From a virus, in IMG/VR virus record IMGVR_UViG_3300025645_000332, positions 1 through 29,154 of that record: 29,154 nt of DNA; one strand, given 5' to 3'. Below the pieces are notes generated by a model that saw only the letters and a program-made list of their open reading frames with translations, was not told the DNA's origin and ran no database searches. Of the stretch, positions 15,973-24,630 are shown piece after piece. The stretch's first letter is position 1. Each line of letters starts with the position of its first letter. The position numbers were made by a program, and so were the translations under genes.

Positions 15973-17481
15973 TTACTTCATTAACATAAAGTTGTTTGCA
16001 CCTTGAGTCACTAGACATCTTTCAGACAAGTAGTGAATTTGCATTGCGTCAAGCGCTGACGTAGTAGCTCCAACAGAACCGGTAACCCAAGTTTTTAACT
16101 TACGATTATCAGTAGCAGAAGCTCTGTAACGGACATGTAAGAAAGGACGCTTAAGGTTCTTGCCTAACGCTTGATCATACACAGTAGATACACCAGCTGG
16201 AATTATAACCCCACGAATAGCGGCTGATCCAGCAATACGGTTAATCTCACCACGAGTAGCTTTATCGTTCAAGTAACGCATGTCTGACTTATAGAAATCG
16301 TAAGATCCACGACGGAATCCAGAGAATCCTAGGTTTAAAGCCATATCTTCAGAGTTATCAAATACTCCGTAAGAAGTACCACCAGCACCGTAAGAATTCA
16401 TAGATGCAAGCATGTCATCGATAGCTAGGCTAGTCGCACGGTTTACAAACATCATGTTCTCCTCAATAGCACCTTGCTTATCAAATTCTGCTAGGATAGC
16501 GTCAAACTCAGCTAAGTCAGTAGCGGCGTTAACTCCAGTTACACCAGATGTTACGTTTCCACGAGACTCGATAGCCGCGAATAAACCTTCAGTACCAGCA
16601 CCGTTTGCACCAGCATCAGCAGCGCCTCTAACTTGACTGTCAGCACCAAATCCAATAATAGAACCAGCCACTGTCTTTTCAGACTCAAGCATAGCCATCT
16701 CTAAGTAATCAGTGAAACGAGCACGAGTGTCTCCTTCAGCTTTTAGATACCATAGATAACCGTTCTGACCTTCTTCACCAGTAACCTCAACCCAACCGAT
16801 TTGTGAAGCATCAGATCCAGAGATCTCGTAGTAATCCTTCATAATGATTGGCTTGTTGCTGTATGATTTGAAAGTCGGTGTTAGAGCAGTACGCTTATCA
16901 GCTTCAGTAGCACCAGTAATACCAGCGTACTTCGCTCCTTTACCGTACTCAGAACCTACAACTAATAACACAGAACCACTAGCAGTAGTAGCGTGTCCAG
17001 TAAGATCAGCTTTATCATAAGGTTCAACTGTGATCACAGCTGTTGCTGGAGTCTCTACAACTAAACATTTAGTTACGATACCTGCAGTAGCGATAAGTAC
17101 GATATCGTTTACACGAACACCGTGATTAGCTACTAAGAAACCGTTTTCAGTGTCAGCGGAACCATCGATATCAGTCACAACTGTGAATGTACCGTTAGTA
17201 TCACCAGCAGTAGCTACTGTACCTACGTAAGATAAGTGTAGACGAGATTGCTCAGACCATACCACTTGATCAGCGGTCATGCTCTCTTCAGCTCCTACTT
17301 GTGAAAGGAATCCCGAGATTGTTCTTTGTCCGAACACCTCAGCTTCTTTTTCCATAAGATCTGGTAAATATTGTTGCTCCCAACCGGTAGAACCGCCTGC
17401 GAAGTCAATGTAGTTGCTTGATAAAGTCTGCTGCTGTGCAGAAGGTACTTTATTTAACAACGCTCCATTTGTAATTGCCAT
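15973..17481 (-). CDS. Major capsid protein (HK97 fold, crAss-like)
   Basis: This 502-aa protein starts at ATG 17481. The N-arm (NKVPSAQQQTLSSNYIDFAG, LPDLMEKEAEVFGQRTISGF) precedes a beta-rich insertion at about 84-176 (YVGTVATAGDTNGTFTVV, VNDIVLIATAGIVTKCLVVE, AVITVEPYD). That insertion is placed where crAss-like capsid proteins carry an extra domain. The block KPIIMKDYYEISGSDASQ (210-227) and the acidic helix ARFTDYLEMAMLESEKT (254-270) resemble the crAss-like capsid family, followed by Gly/Ala-rich P- and A-domain-like sequence. The order portal, scaffold, capsid supports the call. The gene looks richer in GC-ending codons than its neighbours, as expected for the most abundant virion protein. 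A terminator follows it. The N-terminal delta-domain may be cleaved in maturation, but I see no clear protease gene nearby. Confidence 0.9.
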   Translation of the reverse strand: MAITNGALLNKVPSAQQQTLSSNYIDFAGGSTGWEQQYLPDLMEKEAEVFGQRTISGFLSQVGAEESMTADQVVWSEQSRLHLSYVGTVATAGDTNGTFTVVTDIDGSADTENGFLVANHGVRVNDIVLIATAGIVTKCLVVETPATAVITVEPYDKADLTGHATTASGSVLLVVGSEYGKGAKYAGITGATEADKRTALTPTFKSYSNKPIIMKDYYEISGSDASQIGWVEVTGEEGQNGYLWYLKAEGDTRARFTDYLEMAMLESEKTVAGSIIGFGADSQVRGAADAGANGAGTEGLFAAIESRGNVTSGVTGVNAATDLAEFDAILAEFDKQGAIEENMMFVNRATSLAIDDMLASMNSYGAGGTSYGVFDNSEDMALNLGFSGFRRGSYDFYKSDMRYLNDKATRGEINRIAGSAAIRGVIIPAGVSTVYDQALGKNLKRPFLHVRYRASATDNRKLKTWVTGSVGATTSALDAMQIHYLSERCLVTQGANNFMLMK

Positions 17482-17502
17482 TTTAAATTGTTTTTAAATT
17501 GT
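17482..17502 (-). repeat. Short direct repeat forming the capsid-gene leader
   Basis: The 10-base unit ACAATTTAAA (minus strand) occurs twice with an 11-base period immediately before the capsid ATG. The leader contains no purine-rich Shine-Dalgarno sequence. A-rich, unstructured leaders favour efficient initiation in Bacteroidota, so this may be the translation signal of the most highly expressed gene. Confidence 0.5.
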
Positions 17503-18671
17503 TATTTTTTATTTTTCATTTTGAACTTAAAAGAGGCAGAATCATCACCTAACACTCGAACTTTCATGCCGCCGGTAGTCGTGTCTTTATGTGAACCTCT
17601 AGGGTCCATATCAATATTCTTCGACTTCCGAACACTGTCTTTCAGTGCATCGGCTTTTCCCTGTTCATAGAAGTGTTGAGCAACTGCATCGGAATTCATA
17701 GCTGTATATAATGCCTTGTGGTATCCTTTAGCATCTGAAAGCGATTTATTTTCATCGACAAACTTTGCCATAAAATTGTTTATATCACTTTGTTTAGCTT
17801 TTACACCATCGACATCCTTAACATTGAATCGATATTTTTTTTCTCCGACGTTGTATTCAAAACCTTTGAATTTGTCGTTAAAAAGATTATTAGTCTTTTG
17901 TTCAAAAACATCACTACTACGTTTGACAGCTTGATTAGTCTGCTCTGACTCTTTATTGTATCGGTTGAAGAAATCAATTGCTTTCTGCTGCTCACCTGTG
18001 AGCTTGCTTCCAGCTTTAATCTCTTCGTAGTATTTAGACTTTTGCCCGTCTAAGTAGGTCTTGGCCTCGGCAACTTGCTCTTTGAGGGCCAATTTTTTAC
18101 GTTTAATATCTCTTTCGTCATCTATATCTTCATCATATGAAAACCTATCTTCTATAAGAAAATCGATTTCATCTGAAGCTAGATGCGGTTTAGTTCGTTC
18201 GTAATACTCGCGTAACGCTTGTTGATCGTTTAAACCGCTAGTATCTCTGTTAAGTTTGACATAATCCTCTAAATCTCCACCTGTTTCATCCATGAAGTCT
18301 AATAACTTCTGAACGTTCTCAGGTATTTCTTTACCTAGCTCTTCTTGAGCTACGACAGCTTCTATTACGTCTTCTTCTGTGACAGCTTCCTCATCGGTAA
18401 CTTCCTCAAGGGTTGGTACCTCTGTATTATCGACTTCTTCTTGTGTAACTTCTGTGACGATCTCTTCGGATTGAGTTTCGATCTCATCTGCTGTTTCTAG
18501 TTCTGATTCTGTTTCTAGCGGTTTACTTAAATCTACTTTAATGACATCTGGGTCATCTTTACTTTCAAATTTACTTAAATCTACTTCAGGTTTTTGCTCC
18601 TCAGCAACCTCTTCTTGAGGTGTTTCTTGGGTGACTTCTTCAATCACTTCTTTGTTTTCAACTTCTTCCAT
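17502..18671 (-). CDS. Probable capsid scaffolding protein
   Basis: This 389-aa protein lies between portal and capsid genes. Residues 1-115 are extremely acidic (runs of Glu with VTQEE and EEVTDEE) and predicted to be disordered. The rest is helical (ALREYYERTKPHLASDE, KRKKLALKEQVAEAKTYLD), and the last 45 residues are basic (KFKMKNKK at the end). An acidic disordered head, helical body and basic capsid-binding tail is the common plan of scaffold proteins. The gene has the right position, but there is no protease domain visible, so it is not a protease-scaffold fusion. It could instead be a head-associated minor protein. The leader is a run of ATATA/ATTAT units without a Shine-Dalgarno sequence. 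Confidence 0.75.
   Translation of the reverse strand: MEEVENKEVIEEVTQETPQEEVAEEQKPEVDLSKFESKDDPDVIKVDLSKPLETESELETADEIETQSEEIVTEVTQEEVDNTEVPTLEEVTDEEAVTEEDVIEAVVAQEELGKEIPENVQKLLDFMDETGGDLEDYVKLNRDTSGLNDQQALREYYERTKPHLASDEIDFLIEDRFSYDEDIDDERDIKRKKLALKEQVAEAKTYLDGQKSKYYEEIKAGSKLTGEQQKAIDFFNRYNKESEQTNQAVKRSSDVFEQKTNNLFNDKFKGFEYNVGEKKYRFNVKDVDGVKAKQSDINNFMAKFVDENKSLSDAKGYHKALYTAMNSDAVAQHFYEQGKADALKDSVRKSKNIDMDPRGSHKDTTTGGMKVRVLGDDSASFKFKMKNKK
18522..18586 (-). repeat. 17-bp direct repeat within the scaffold-like gene (period 48)
   Basis: TTTACTTAAATCTACTT occurs at 18522-18538 and 18570-18586. The 48-base period is 16 codons, and the repeat encodes VDLSK twice (PEVDLSKF and IKVDLSKP) in the acidic disordered N-terminus. 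It is probably a slippage or small duplication product in low-complexity sequence, in frame and tolerated. Confidence 0.75.
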
Positions 18672-18700
18672 AATATATAATATAATAGTTATTCAATAAT

Positions 18701-21115
18701 CTACTGTGCTCCAAAGGCTTCTAAGCCAAACCCACCACCTATAGTATCATTACCTGCGGATTCAAACTTTTTAGGCGGTTTTCCGCTTTTTCTTTGATCT
18801 ATAAGTTCACTTTGTTGTGAAGCCTGTATCTTGGTTCTTTCGTCTTTTCTATCTTCTTTTTGTTTTTCTCTATCCCTAAGCCCTCCAACCTCGATACCTT
18901 TTAATTGCATGTTGTACTGAAACTCAAGTCCCATAAGTTCTTTTTTAGCAGCCATTTCTAACTGTAGCTTTTGGGCGTCAGCTTGTGATTGAGCTTGAAG
19001 TAGTTGAACTTTGCTTTGCGTTATAGCTGATTGCTTTTGAACCTCCGCTTGAGCTGAAGCTTGAGCAGCCGCTTGATTAGACTGTGTTTGAGCTTGGATG
19101 TTTTCTAGTTGTTGCTGCCTGTCACGCTCTATTTTCTTATTACGCCTTATTTTTAGTAATTGGTTGGCGAGTTTTAGGTTTTTTACTTCTCTAATATCTA
19201 TAGCGTCCTCTAACTCAATACCTCCTTGCTGAAGAGCCATTTGAACATTGTTTTCTAACAACTGCTTTTCTTCTTCGTCAGGAGATAGCTCTATGAAAAT
19301 ACCGAAGTCATGCAAGTGTAACTCTGATACTTCCTCTAGCTTAGCCACATTGCGATGACCTATTGACTCGATAAAAGCTTTTTTAGTAGGTGAGTACTCT
19401 ATAACGTCAGATATTCTTAATGACAGTTTTTCAGCTGTTTCAGCTGTAAGAAGCAATCCAGCTTGTAGTATATGCCTCGTAGCTGTATTAGAGTTAGCCG
19501 CAGCTATTTTTTGTATTCCAACTAAAGCATTTTTATCTGGTGTGCTACCATCTCTAGCTTCATTTAAACCCGTTACATCACGGATCATCTGCAGATAGTA
19601 ATTATATGTCTGTATCAAAGATTGCAACTTAGCACCTTTGCTACTTGATTGTATTTCTTGGATAGGCACTTTACCAGGATTTATATCACCTTCAGAAGTG
19701 AAACTTCTACCTATAACGCTACCCGTTTGGAAGAACATGTTTAGAGCTTCCTGAGGGTTATAATTAGTACCATTACCTAAATCAACCTCAGCTAATCCAT
19801 CTGCGTCTAGATAAACACCATCTGGAACCATCTTAGACATAACCTGTTGAAGCTTGAGGTGCGTAAGCTGTATCATATCGGCAAATCCCGTTATCCTGCT
19901 AACTAAACTTTTAATTCTACCTTTATACATCCTAGGAGCAACTATACTGTAGTTCATTTTAACTTTGTTAAAATCGCTCTTAGAACGTATCATGTTTTTA
20001 GACAATTCCCACTTAAGCATTTTATTGCAACCTAAAGCCATAACTCCATCGTACAGAACCTCTAGTTTCTTAGCCTCTCTAGTGAAGTTACCATCCATAT
20101 TTTCTGGTGGATTAAACTTGTCGGTTTTTCTTATAGCTTTATCACCGCCACTACCAGTCTTTTTAATTTTATAAACCTCACTATTGTAAGTCTTATAGTT
20201 AAAATAAAGTACGTGTACAATGTTGTCATCTCTAAGACTGTCACGTGAACTATACGAGTATGTGTTATTTTTATTATTCTTGCTAATTATCTCGTCAATT
20301 TCGCTGTCTAACAGATCAGGAAACTCTCTAACCAACTCGTTTATCGGTATGGCTTTTACTTCACCTACGTAGTATATGTCTTCAAAATAAGGCGATTCAG
20401 TATGCGAGTAAACAATATTAGCAGGATCAACATAGTCAACTATGACTCCTTCTGATTTGTTAAACCCTGTCTTAACTGCTCCAATACCTAAAACAGTTAA
20501 ATCTTGAAAAAACCTTTTTTTAATTAACTCGTAATTATTTCCTTCCAATAAAACGCTAATAGCTTGCTCTTCCGCTATTTCAATAGCCTGCTTATACTGC
20601 AATTGCATATACAGCTGTAACTCTTCGTTTGACTCAGGTAAAGATGGCATACCACTTTGAGTAGTGTCAACGCCTAATTCCTGCATCATCGTTCCATCAA
20701 AACCTTGCATCTGCATATCGCCCGCGACGCTATCCATGAAGTTGTTCCTCTTTTCTGATCCGCTAGCATCTATGGAAAATGCTTTTATATCGTATGTTCT
20801 TTCAGCTATACCATTAACAACTATATCTACAAATTTAGATATAATAGGCACAGGCGTCCAATCTAAGTTAAGGTAAGACAAATCACCATTGATAGACAAC
20901 TCATCTTTATACTTTTGAATAGACTGCTCGCCTCTAGCATATAGTCTAAGTTTATGAAAATTATTTACGTTAGTAGTATATCTACTAGCGCTAGTTTCTT
21001 TACTAAACCACTCAGCACTTATAGCTTTAGCGATTTTCTCTCCGTACTCAATAGAGTTCTTCTCGTCATCGCTAACGTTTTGCTTTGGGAAATTAACATG
21101 TACTGACTCAGCCAT
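18701..21115 (-). CDS. Portal protein (crAss-like)
   Basis: The portal forms the dodecameric DNA entry/exit ring at one capsid vertex. This 804-aa protein starts at ATG 21115, two bases after terL. It shows the segment NGDLSYLNLDWTPVPIISKF (76-95) with VDIVVNGIAERTYDI, a helical and beta region (170-300), and the strongly characteristic GLNEARDGSTPD (516-527) followed by ALVGIQKIAAANSNTATRHI. I recall these motifs from crAss-like portals, which are also about 800 aa. Residues about 650-780 are a long Gln/Ala/Lys-rich coiled coil (barrel or extended C-terminal helix), ending in a Gly-rich tail (IGGGFGLEAFGAQ). The order terL, portal, scaffold, capsid supports the call. Confidence 0.9.
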   Translation of the reverse strand: MAESVHVNFPKQNVSDDEKNSIEYGEKIAKAISAEWFSKETSASRYTTNVNNFHKLRLYARGEQSIQKYKDELSINGDLSYLNLDWTPVPIISKFVDIVVNGIAERTYDIKAFSIDASGSEKRNNFMDSVAGDMQMQGFDGTMMQELGVDTTQSGMPSLPESNEELQLYMQLQYKQAIEIAEEQAISVLLEGNNYELIKKRFFQDLTVLGIGAVKTGFNKSEGVIVDYVDPANIVYSHTESPYFEDIYYVGEVKAIPINELVREFPDLLDSEIDEIISKNNKNNTYSYSSRDSLRDDNIVHVLYFNYKTYNSEVYKIKKTGSGGDKAIRKTDKFNPPENMDGNFTREAKKLEVLYDGVMALGCNKMLKWELSKNMIRSKSDFNKVKMNYSIVAPRMYKGRIKSLVSRITGFADMIQLTHLKLQQVMSKMVPDGVYLDADGLAEVDLGNGTNYNPQEALNMFFQTGSVIGRSFTSEGDINPGKVPIQEIQSSSKGAKLQSLIQTYNYYLQMIRDVTGLNEARDGSTPDKNALVGIQKIAAANSNTATRHILQAGLLLTAETAEKLSLRISDVIEYSPTKKAFIESIGHRNVAKLEEVSELHLHDFGIFIELSPDEEEKQLLENNVQMALQQGGIELEDAIDIREVKNLKLANQLLKIRRNKKIERDRQQQLENIQAQTQSNQAAAQASAQAEVQKQSAITQSKVQLLQAQSQADAQKLQLEMAAKKELMGLEFQYNMQLKGIEVGGLRDREKQKEDRKDERTKIQASQQSELIDQRKSGKPPKKFESAGNDTIGGGFGLEAFGAQ

Positions 21116-21117
21116 AT

Positions 21118-23331
21118 TTACTTTATTATTTGGGAATTAAATCCTTTGTTGTTGTATTTTGATATATTTAGGTTTAGTGGTTGTCTTTCTACTGTAGCGT
21201 TCGGAGCGTATAAATGTCTATTACAAGCCATAATAGCTAAACCAGAACTTATAGAAGCATCGTGCTTAGTTCTTTTATTTATATCAAACTTAGCCCAATC
21301 GTTCAGTAATTCGTTAAAATAAACTGTACCATAATTACCATCGCCAAGATGACCTACATGACTCTGTATGTACATCTCGATAGCAGCAGCGTGAGCTTGT
21401 TTGATGTCTTCACTTGAGTTTGGTATACCACCAACTTCTTTTTCAGCTGTTGATAGTTTATTCCAAGTTTTATCTGGTCTATTCATGCTATATCCTCTGT
21501 AACCTCTTCGGCGTAAATAATATAGTAATCTAGGTTTATTATTCTCTGCAAGTAAAGGCATGCCATAAAACACTAACGCCATTAATACATCTTCAAAAAA
21601 CATCTCCGCGGTTTGTGGTCTCGCTATATATTCTAGGAAAAAAGCACTTGGTGGCGCGTCTTCCATAGAAAACTTAGTTAATCCGTGGAGCGATCCTTTG
21701 GACCCTTTGCCATCGACAGTACCGCTAATATCGTAACTATCACACCCAAACGCGCCAATATGATCATTCCCTGGGAACTTAATACCATTTTTTATTATTT
21801 GTTTATTCTGTAAATAAGCTGGTGGCACCCAGCTAACTTTAAACCTCCCACTTGGATCTGGGTGGAAAACCACCTGTGAATCCTTAATACCGTTAACCCA
21901 TCCAAAGCTTCCAGTAGTAGTGTGAGCAGCGTGTCTACTACCTTCGTTGTAATCTATCTGCTCATATATCTTCATTAAATTAAAGATACTGTTTTTACTT
22001 TCATCTCTAAAAGCGTGCTCAGTAGTTCTAGGGAATTGACGGTAGAATTCATTTAAAGCATCTTGATCATCCTTTAAACCGTCCACCTCATTCTCCCAAC
22101 TATCTACAACGCCTATGTCTATTAGTTCACCGTCTGGTCCCAGTCGTTCTCCATCACGTGGATTATCAAAGACTGGAAATCCGAATCTGTCAATAAATCC
22201 TTCATAGTTCCATTCCATTGGGATAAAGAGAGAATAAAGCCCAGACTTTGTTTGTCCATTACGATTTCGTTTTGTAACATCTGAATCATTATATAGTTTT
22301 TTAAAGTTACTACCTCCCTTGTCCAACGCGTTTGAAGTGGAACCCATAAGGCATTTCCCTACGATTCTACTTCCAAGTCTCAAGCAAGTTTTTGTTACTC
22401 GCCAGTTATTTAGTATATTATCAGGTCTCTCCCACTTACCACTCTCATCGTGTACTAACAGACTTAACTTTTCACCGTCATAGCTGTTGTCTCCAGTATT
22501 TTTCCAGTCGATCGTTGTGTCAAGACCAGCTAACTCCTCTAGCTTCTCATTACTCTGAATTTTCTTACGAGTAAACTTTGTAGAAGGAACCCGATATGCT
22601 AACTCAGATTTTGGACGATCCATACCATCCTGTATAGGTTTAAAGAAGAAAGGGTAATTAATTGATATAGGTACCACTTTATCTGTAAACATTTTCTTCG
22701 CATCGGCACCAGACTTAGACAAGATCCCATATCTACTATCACTCGATATAGTGGCTAAGTTAACTGTTTCTGCAGAGGACATAAAAGAAAAACCTGAACG
22801 ACGGTTCTTAAGGTAGCACATTCCATAGCATCTTTTATCTGCCTTGCAGGCTTCCCAGAATATAAAGAATAGTCTATTAGCCTCTCTAAAGTCTGGTGCA
22901 CCCACGTCGATTTTACTCCATTGAAGATACATATAGTGACTACCGGTTATGTACGTCGGTTTACCGTTATTGGTAAACCAAAAACCTTCATCCCTACGTC
23001 TAAACTCTTCGTCTATATAGTCATGCCACTTTTCTTTTTGTTCGTCCGGATAGGTTCTCCAGTCGAATATAGTTTTTAAACGGCTTAACTCTTTGGGTTG
23101 CTCTATCTTACCCCACTTATTGTCTTTATGCTTGAACACTTTAGTGGGTTTAGGTAGAGCTATCTTAAAACCTTGTATGTCATATATTTCACCTATAACA
23201 CCAGTTTTAGATAAAACCACTATATCGTGGTCTTTATCGTAACCATACTTCCACTTCTTACCTCTATTTAATCTTGTAAGAGTGGTTTTCTTTATAGGCT
23301 CTATTATTTTTAATAATGTCTGCTCGTACAT
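21118..23331 (-). CDS. Terminase large subunit (ATPase and nuclease)
   Basis: TerL powers DNA packaging and cuts the concatemer. This 737-aa protein starts at ATG 23331 in a TAATG overlap with the preceding gene. The ATPase domain has a Walker A-like stretch KNRRSGFSF (175-183), a Walker B LSLLVHDE (289-296, Asp295/Glu296) and a motif III KCLMGSTSN (326-334). The nuclease domain has GCDSYD (Asp531), LLAENN (Glu596) and KHDASISSGLA (689-699, Asp691), matching the usual three-acid RNase H-like centre. The Walker A stretch lacks the normal Lys before Ser/Thr (GFSF in place of GKS/T), so the P-loop is unusual. The length suits crAss-like TerL. The motif residues were assigned by pattern without alignment. 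Confidence 0.88.
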   Translation of the reverse strand: MYEQTLLKIIEPIKKTTLTRLNRGKKWKYGYDKDHDIVVLSKTGVIGEIYDIQGFKIALPKPTKVFKHKDNKWGKIEQPKELSRLKTIFDWRTYPDEQKEKWHDYIDEEFRRRDEGFWFTNNGKPTYITGSHYMYLQWSKIDVGAPDFREANRLFFIFWEACKADKRCYGMCYLKNRRSGFSFMSSAETVNLATISSDSRYGILSKSGADAKKMFTDKVVPISINYPFFFKPIQDGMDRPKSELAYRVPSTKFTRKKIQSNEKLEELAGLDTTIDWKNTGDNSYDGEKLSLLVHDESGKWERPDNILNNWRVTKTCLRLGSRIVGKCLMGSTSNALDKGGSNFKKLYNDSDVTKRNRNGQTKSGLYSLFIPMEWNYEGFIDRFGFPVFDNPRDGERLGPDGELIDIGVVDSWENEVDGLKDDQDALNEFYRQFPRTTEHAFRDESKNSIFNLMKIYEQIDYNEGSRHAAHTTTGSFGWVNGIKDSQVVFHPDPSGRFKVSWVPPAYLQNKQIIKNGIKFPGNDHIGAFGCDSYDISGTVDGKGSKGSLHGLTKFSMEDAPPSAFFLEYIARPQTAEMFFEDVLMALVFYGMPLLAENNKPRLLYYLRRRGYRGYSMNRPDKTWNKLSTAEKEVGGIPNSSEDIKQAHAAAIEMYIQSHVGHLGDGNYGTVYFNELLNDWAKFDINKRTKHDASISSGLAIMACNRHLYAPNATVERQPLNLNISKYNNKGFNSQIIK

Positions 23332-23606
23332 TACTTAGATCTTCCTTCAGCAAAACCCTTAAAGACATTAGCTTTCTTTTCCTCAGGCTCTCGACCCTCA
23401 AGCAAATTCTCTTCTTCTTGGATTCTGGTTAATATCTCAAAGGCGTCGAAGATAGCCAGCTTTTTTGTAGCGGCAGCGTTCTTGAGTCTATCTGCAGTGA
23501 TATCATCACCTGAATCAACGATAGCCTCTTTAGCCACCTTGATTAACTCCTCAACTGCTATCTGTCCAGCTTGGATTATACTCTTCTTCGTCTCCTTGAT
23601 GTTCAT
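23331..23606 (-). CDS. Small helical protein before terL; possible small terminase subunit
   Basis: The frame is open from 23654, but the likely start is the ATG at 23606 (MNIKETKKSIIQAGQ), preceded by an A/T-rich leader like other genes here. This gives 91 aa and a 56-base overlap with the GroES-like gene. The protein is almost all helix: IAVEELIKVAKEAIVDSG, then ADRLKNAAATKKLAIFDAF and EILTRIQEEE, with a basic tail GFAEGRSK. Its stop overlaps the terL start (TAATG). Small terminases are short helical proteins encoded directly upstream of terL, and no other candidate is visible. The assignment is inference only. Confidence 0.7.
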   Translation of the reverse strand: MNIKETKKSIIQAGQIAVEELIKVAKEAIVDSGDDITADRLKNAAATKKLAIFDAFEILTRIQEEENLLEGREPEEKKANVFKGFAEGRSK

Positions 23607-24147
23607 ATTTAATTGTAATAAAATTAGATAATACTCTGTATAGTTTTTGACCATCTACAATAAACTCGAATTCACTGCTAGGTCTAAAACCAATTAGATC
23701 ACCCTCTTCTACTGTACCATCAGTATACTTGACAACACCAATTAAAGGTCTCTCTGTTTCAGTGTCAAATTCATCTATAGACTGAAGAGGTTGAACAAAA
23801 CAATATCCCTTAGGACAAGTCCAATCGCCACCCTCTCTTTTATATAAGTATATTTGATCTCTCTCTACTAGATACTTACCTTCTTCAAGGAAGGATCTAC
23901 TGTTTCTTTCTTTACCTTTTACATCATGCCATCTTCTAAAGACGTTATGGTGCAAAGTAACTATATCCCCCGTGCGAGGATTTAAAGGAGCTCCAGCTCG
24001 AGGTACAGATAAAATCCGCGCCTCTCTGTTTACGTACTGATGATTGTATATCTCAGTATTTAATATTAACTCCTTGTCTCCAACCTTTGCGCTATTGTTG
24101 TATCTATCACCTAAAGGCTCAACAATATAGTTGTAGACTGAATCCAT
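23551..24147 (-). CDS. Possible GroES-like (Cpn10-fold) phage protein
   Basis: This 198-aa protein starts at ATG 24147 in a TGATG overlap with the 73-aa gene. The N-terminus YIVEPLGDRYNN resembles the start of GroES (x-P-L-x-D-R), and RTGDIVTLHHNVFRRWHD (77-94) resembles the GroES strand GDIV. Other beta segments (KELILNTEIYNHQYVNREAR, KYLVERDQIYLYKREGGD, RPLIGVVKYTDG) suit a beta-barrel about twice the GroES length. Phage co-chaperonins (T4 gp31) help fold capsid protein with host GroEL, and the position beside head genes fits. I see no clear mobile-loop motif. It might instead be an unrelated beta-barrel structural protein. Confidence 0.75.
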   Translation of the reverse strand: MDSVYNYIVEPLGDRYNNSAKVGDKELILNTEIYNHQYVNREARILSVPRAGAPLNPRTGDIVTLHHNVFRRWHDVKGKERNSRSFLEEGKYLVERDQIYLYKREGGDWTCPKGYCFVQPLQSIDEFDTETERPLIGVVKYTDGTVEEGDLIGFRPSSEFEFIVDGQKLYRVLSNFITIKYEHQGDEEEYNPSWTDSS

Positions 24148-24368
24148 CAGTACTCAAGATTATATTCTACAGAAATAGCCATGTTCTTATTAAAATCCTT
24201 CCAAGGTATAACCGCTTTATCTTTACGTATATAGATAGAGTACTTATCGTCCTCCTCTAATATATCACAAATAGTATGACCGCCATACACTTCTTGCCCT
24301 ACGGCATAGTGCATGGAGTCATTCTTGTAGTCTTTACCTATCGTGATCTTACGAATCAGATGGCTCAT
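24147..24368 (-). CDS. Small conserved phage protein of unknown function
   Basis: The 73-aa protein starts at ATG 24368, overlapping the end of the 93-aa gene by 20 bases; no other Met lies before residue 19, which supports this start. The sequence LIRKITIGKDYKNDSMHYAV, VGQEVYGGHTICDIL, and YSIYIRKDKAVIPWKDFN predicts a small all-beta fold ending in AISVEYNLEY. I recall similar small proteins beside terminase genes in marine phages, without a known role. The overlaps on both sides suggest coupled translation with the coiled-coil and GroES-like genes. Confidence 0.7.
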   Translation of the reverse strand: MSHLIRKITIGKDYKNDSMHYAVGQEVYGGHTICDILEEDDKYSIYIRKDKAVIPWKDFNKNMAISVEYNLEY

Positions 24369-24630
24369 CTTTCTTGTAATTTATAGTTCCGTCTTGAATA
24401 TTGATATCGTAAGTGCCATATTCCTTTTCAAACTCACTCTGCATAGCGGTTAGTTGCTCTTGTATTGAGGATATATCATGAAGTAGTTTATGCTTCCTAG
24501 TCTCCATAATACCTAGATCCATTTGACCTCGGTTCATCATGTTTATAATCTGTTGAACCTTTTGCAACTGCTCGTCAGAGATCTTCTCTGGCTTCAAGTC
24601 TATTACTTTTTCTTTTTTCTTTTTACCCAT
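24349..24630 (-). CDS. Small coiled-coil phage protein
   Basis: This 93-aa protein starts at ATG 24630 directly after four TAATT units. The N-terminus is Lys-rich (MGKKKKEKVIDLKPEK). Residues 17-70 form a heptad-like helix (QLQKVQQIINMMNRGQMDLG, METRKHKLLHDISS, IQEQLTAMQSEFEKEYG), and the C-terminus is a short beta-like motif DINIQDGTINYKKDE. It shows no enzyme motif. A small coiled-coil protein close to terminase could be a packaging factor or assembly factor, but this is not shown. The overlap with the following 73-aa gene supports a shared transcript. Confidence 0.75.
   Translation of the reverse strand: MGKKKKEKVIDLKPEKISDEQLQKVQQIINMMNRGQMDLGIMETRKHKLLHDISSIQEQLTAMQSEFEKEYGTYDINIQDGTINYKKDEPSDS

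Noticed and set aside
18522-18586. Direct repeat as a possible regulatory or attachment site
   Set aside because: It is in frame inside the acidic low-complexity part of the scaffold-like gene and is explained by coding repetition.
23607-23654. Upstream extension of the small pre-terL gene to the ATG at 23654
   Set aside because: The extra 16 residues (MVKNYTEYYLILLQLN) would lie entirely inside the coding end of the previous gene, and the ATG at 23606 has the usual A/T-rich leader.
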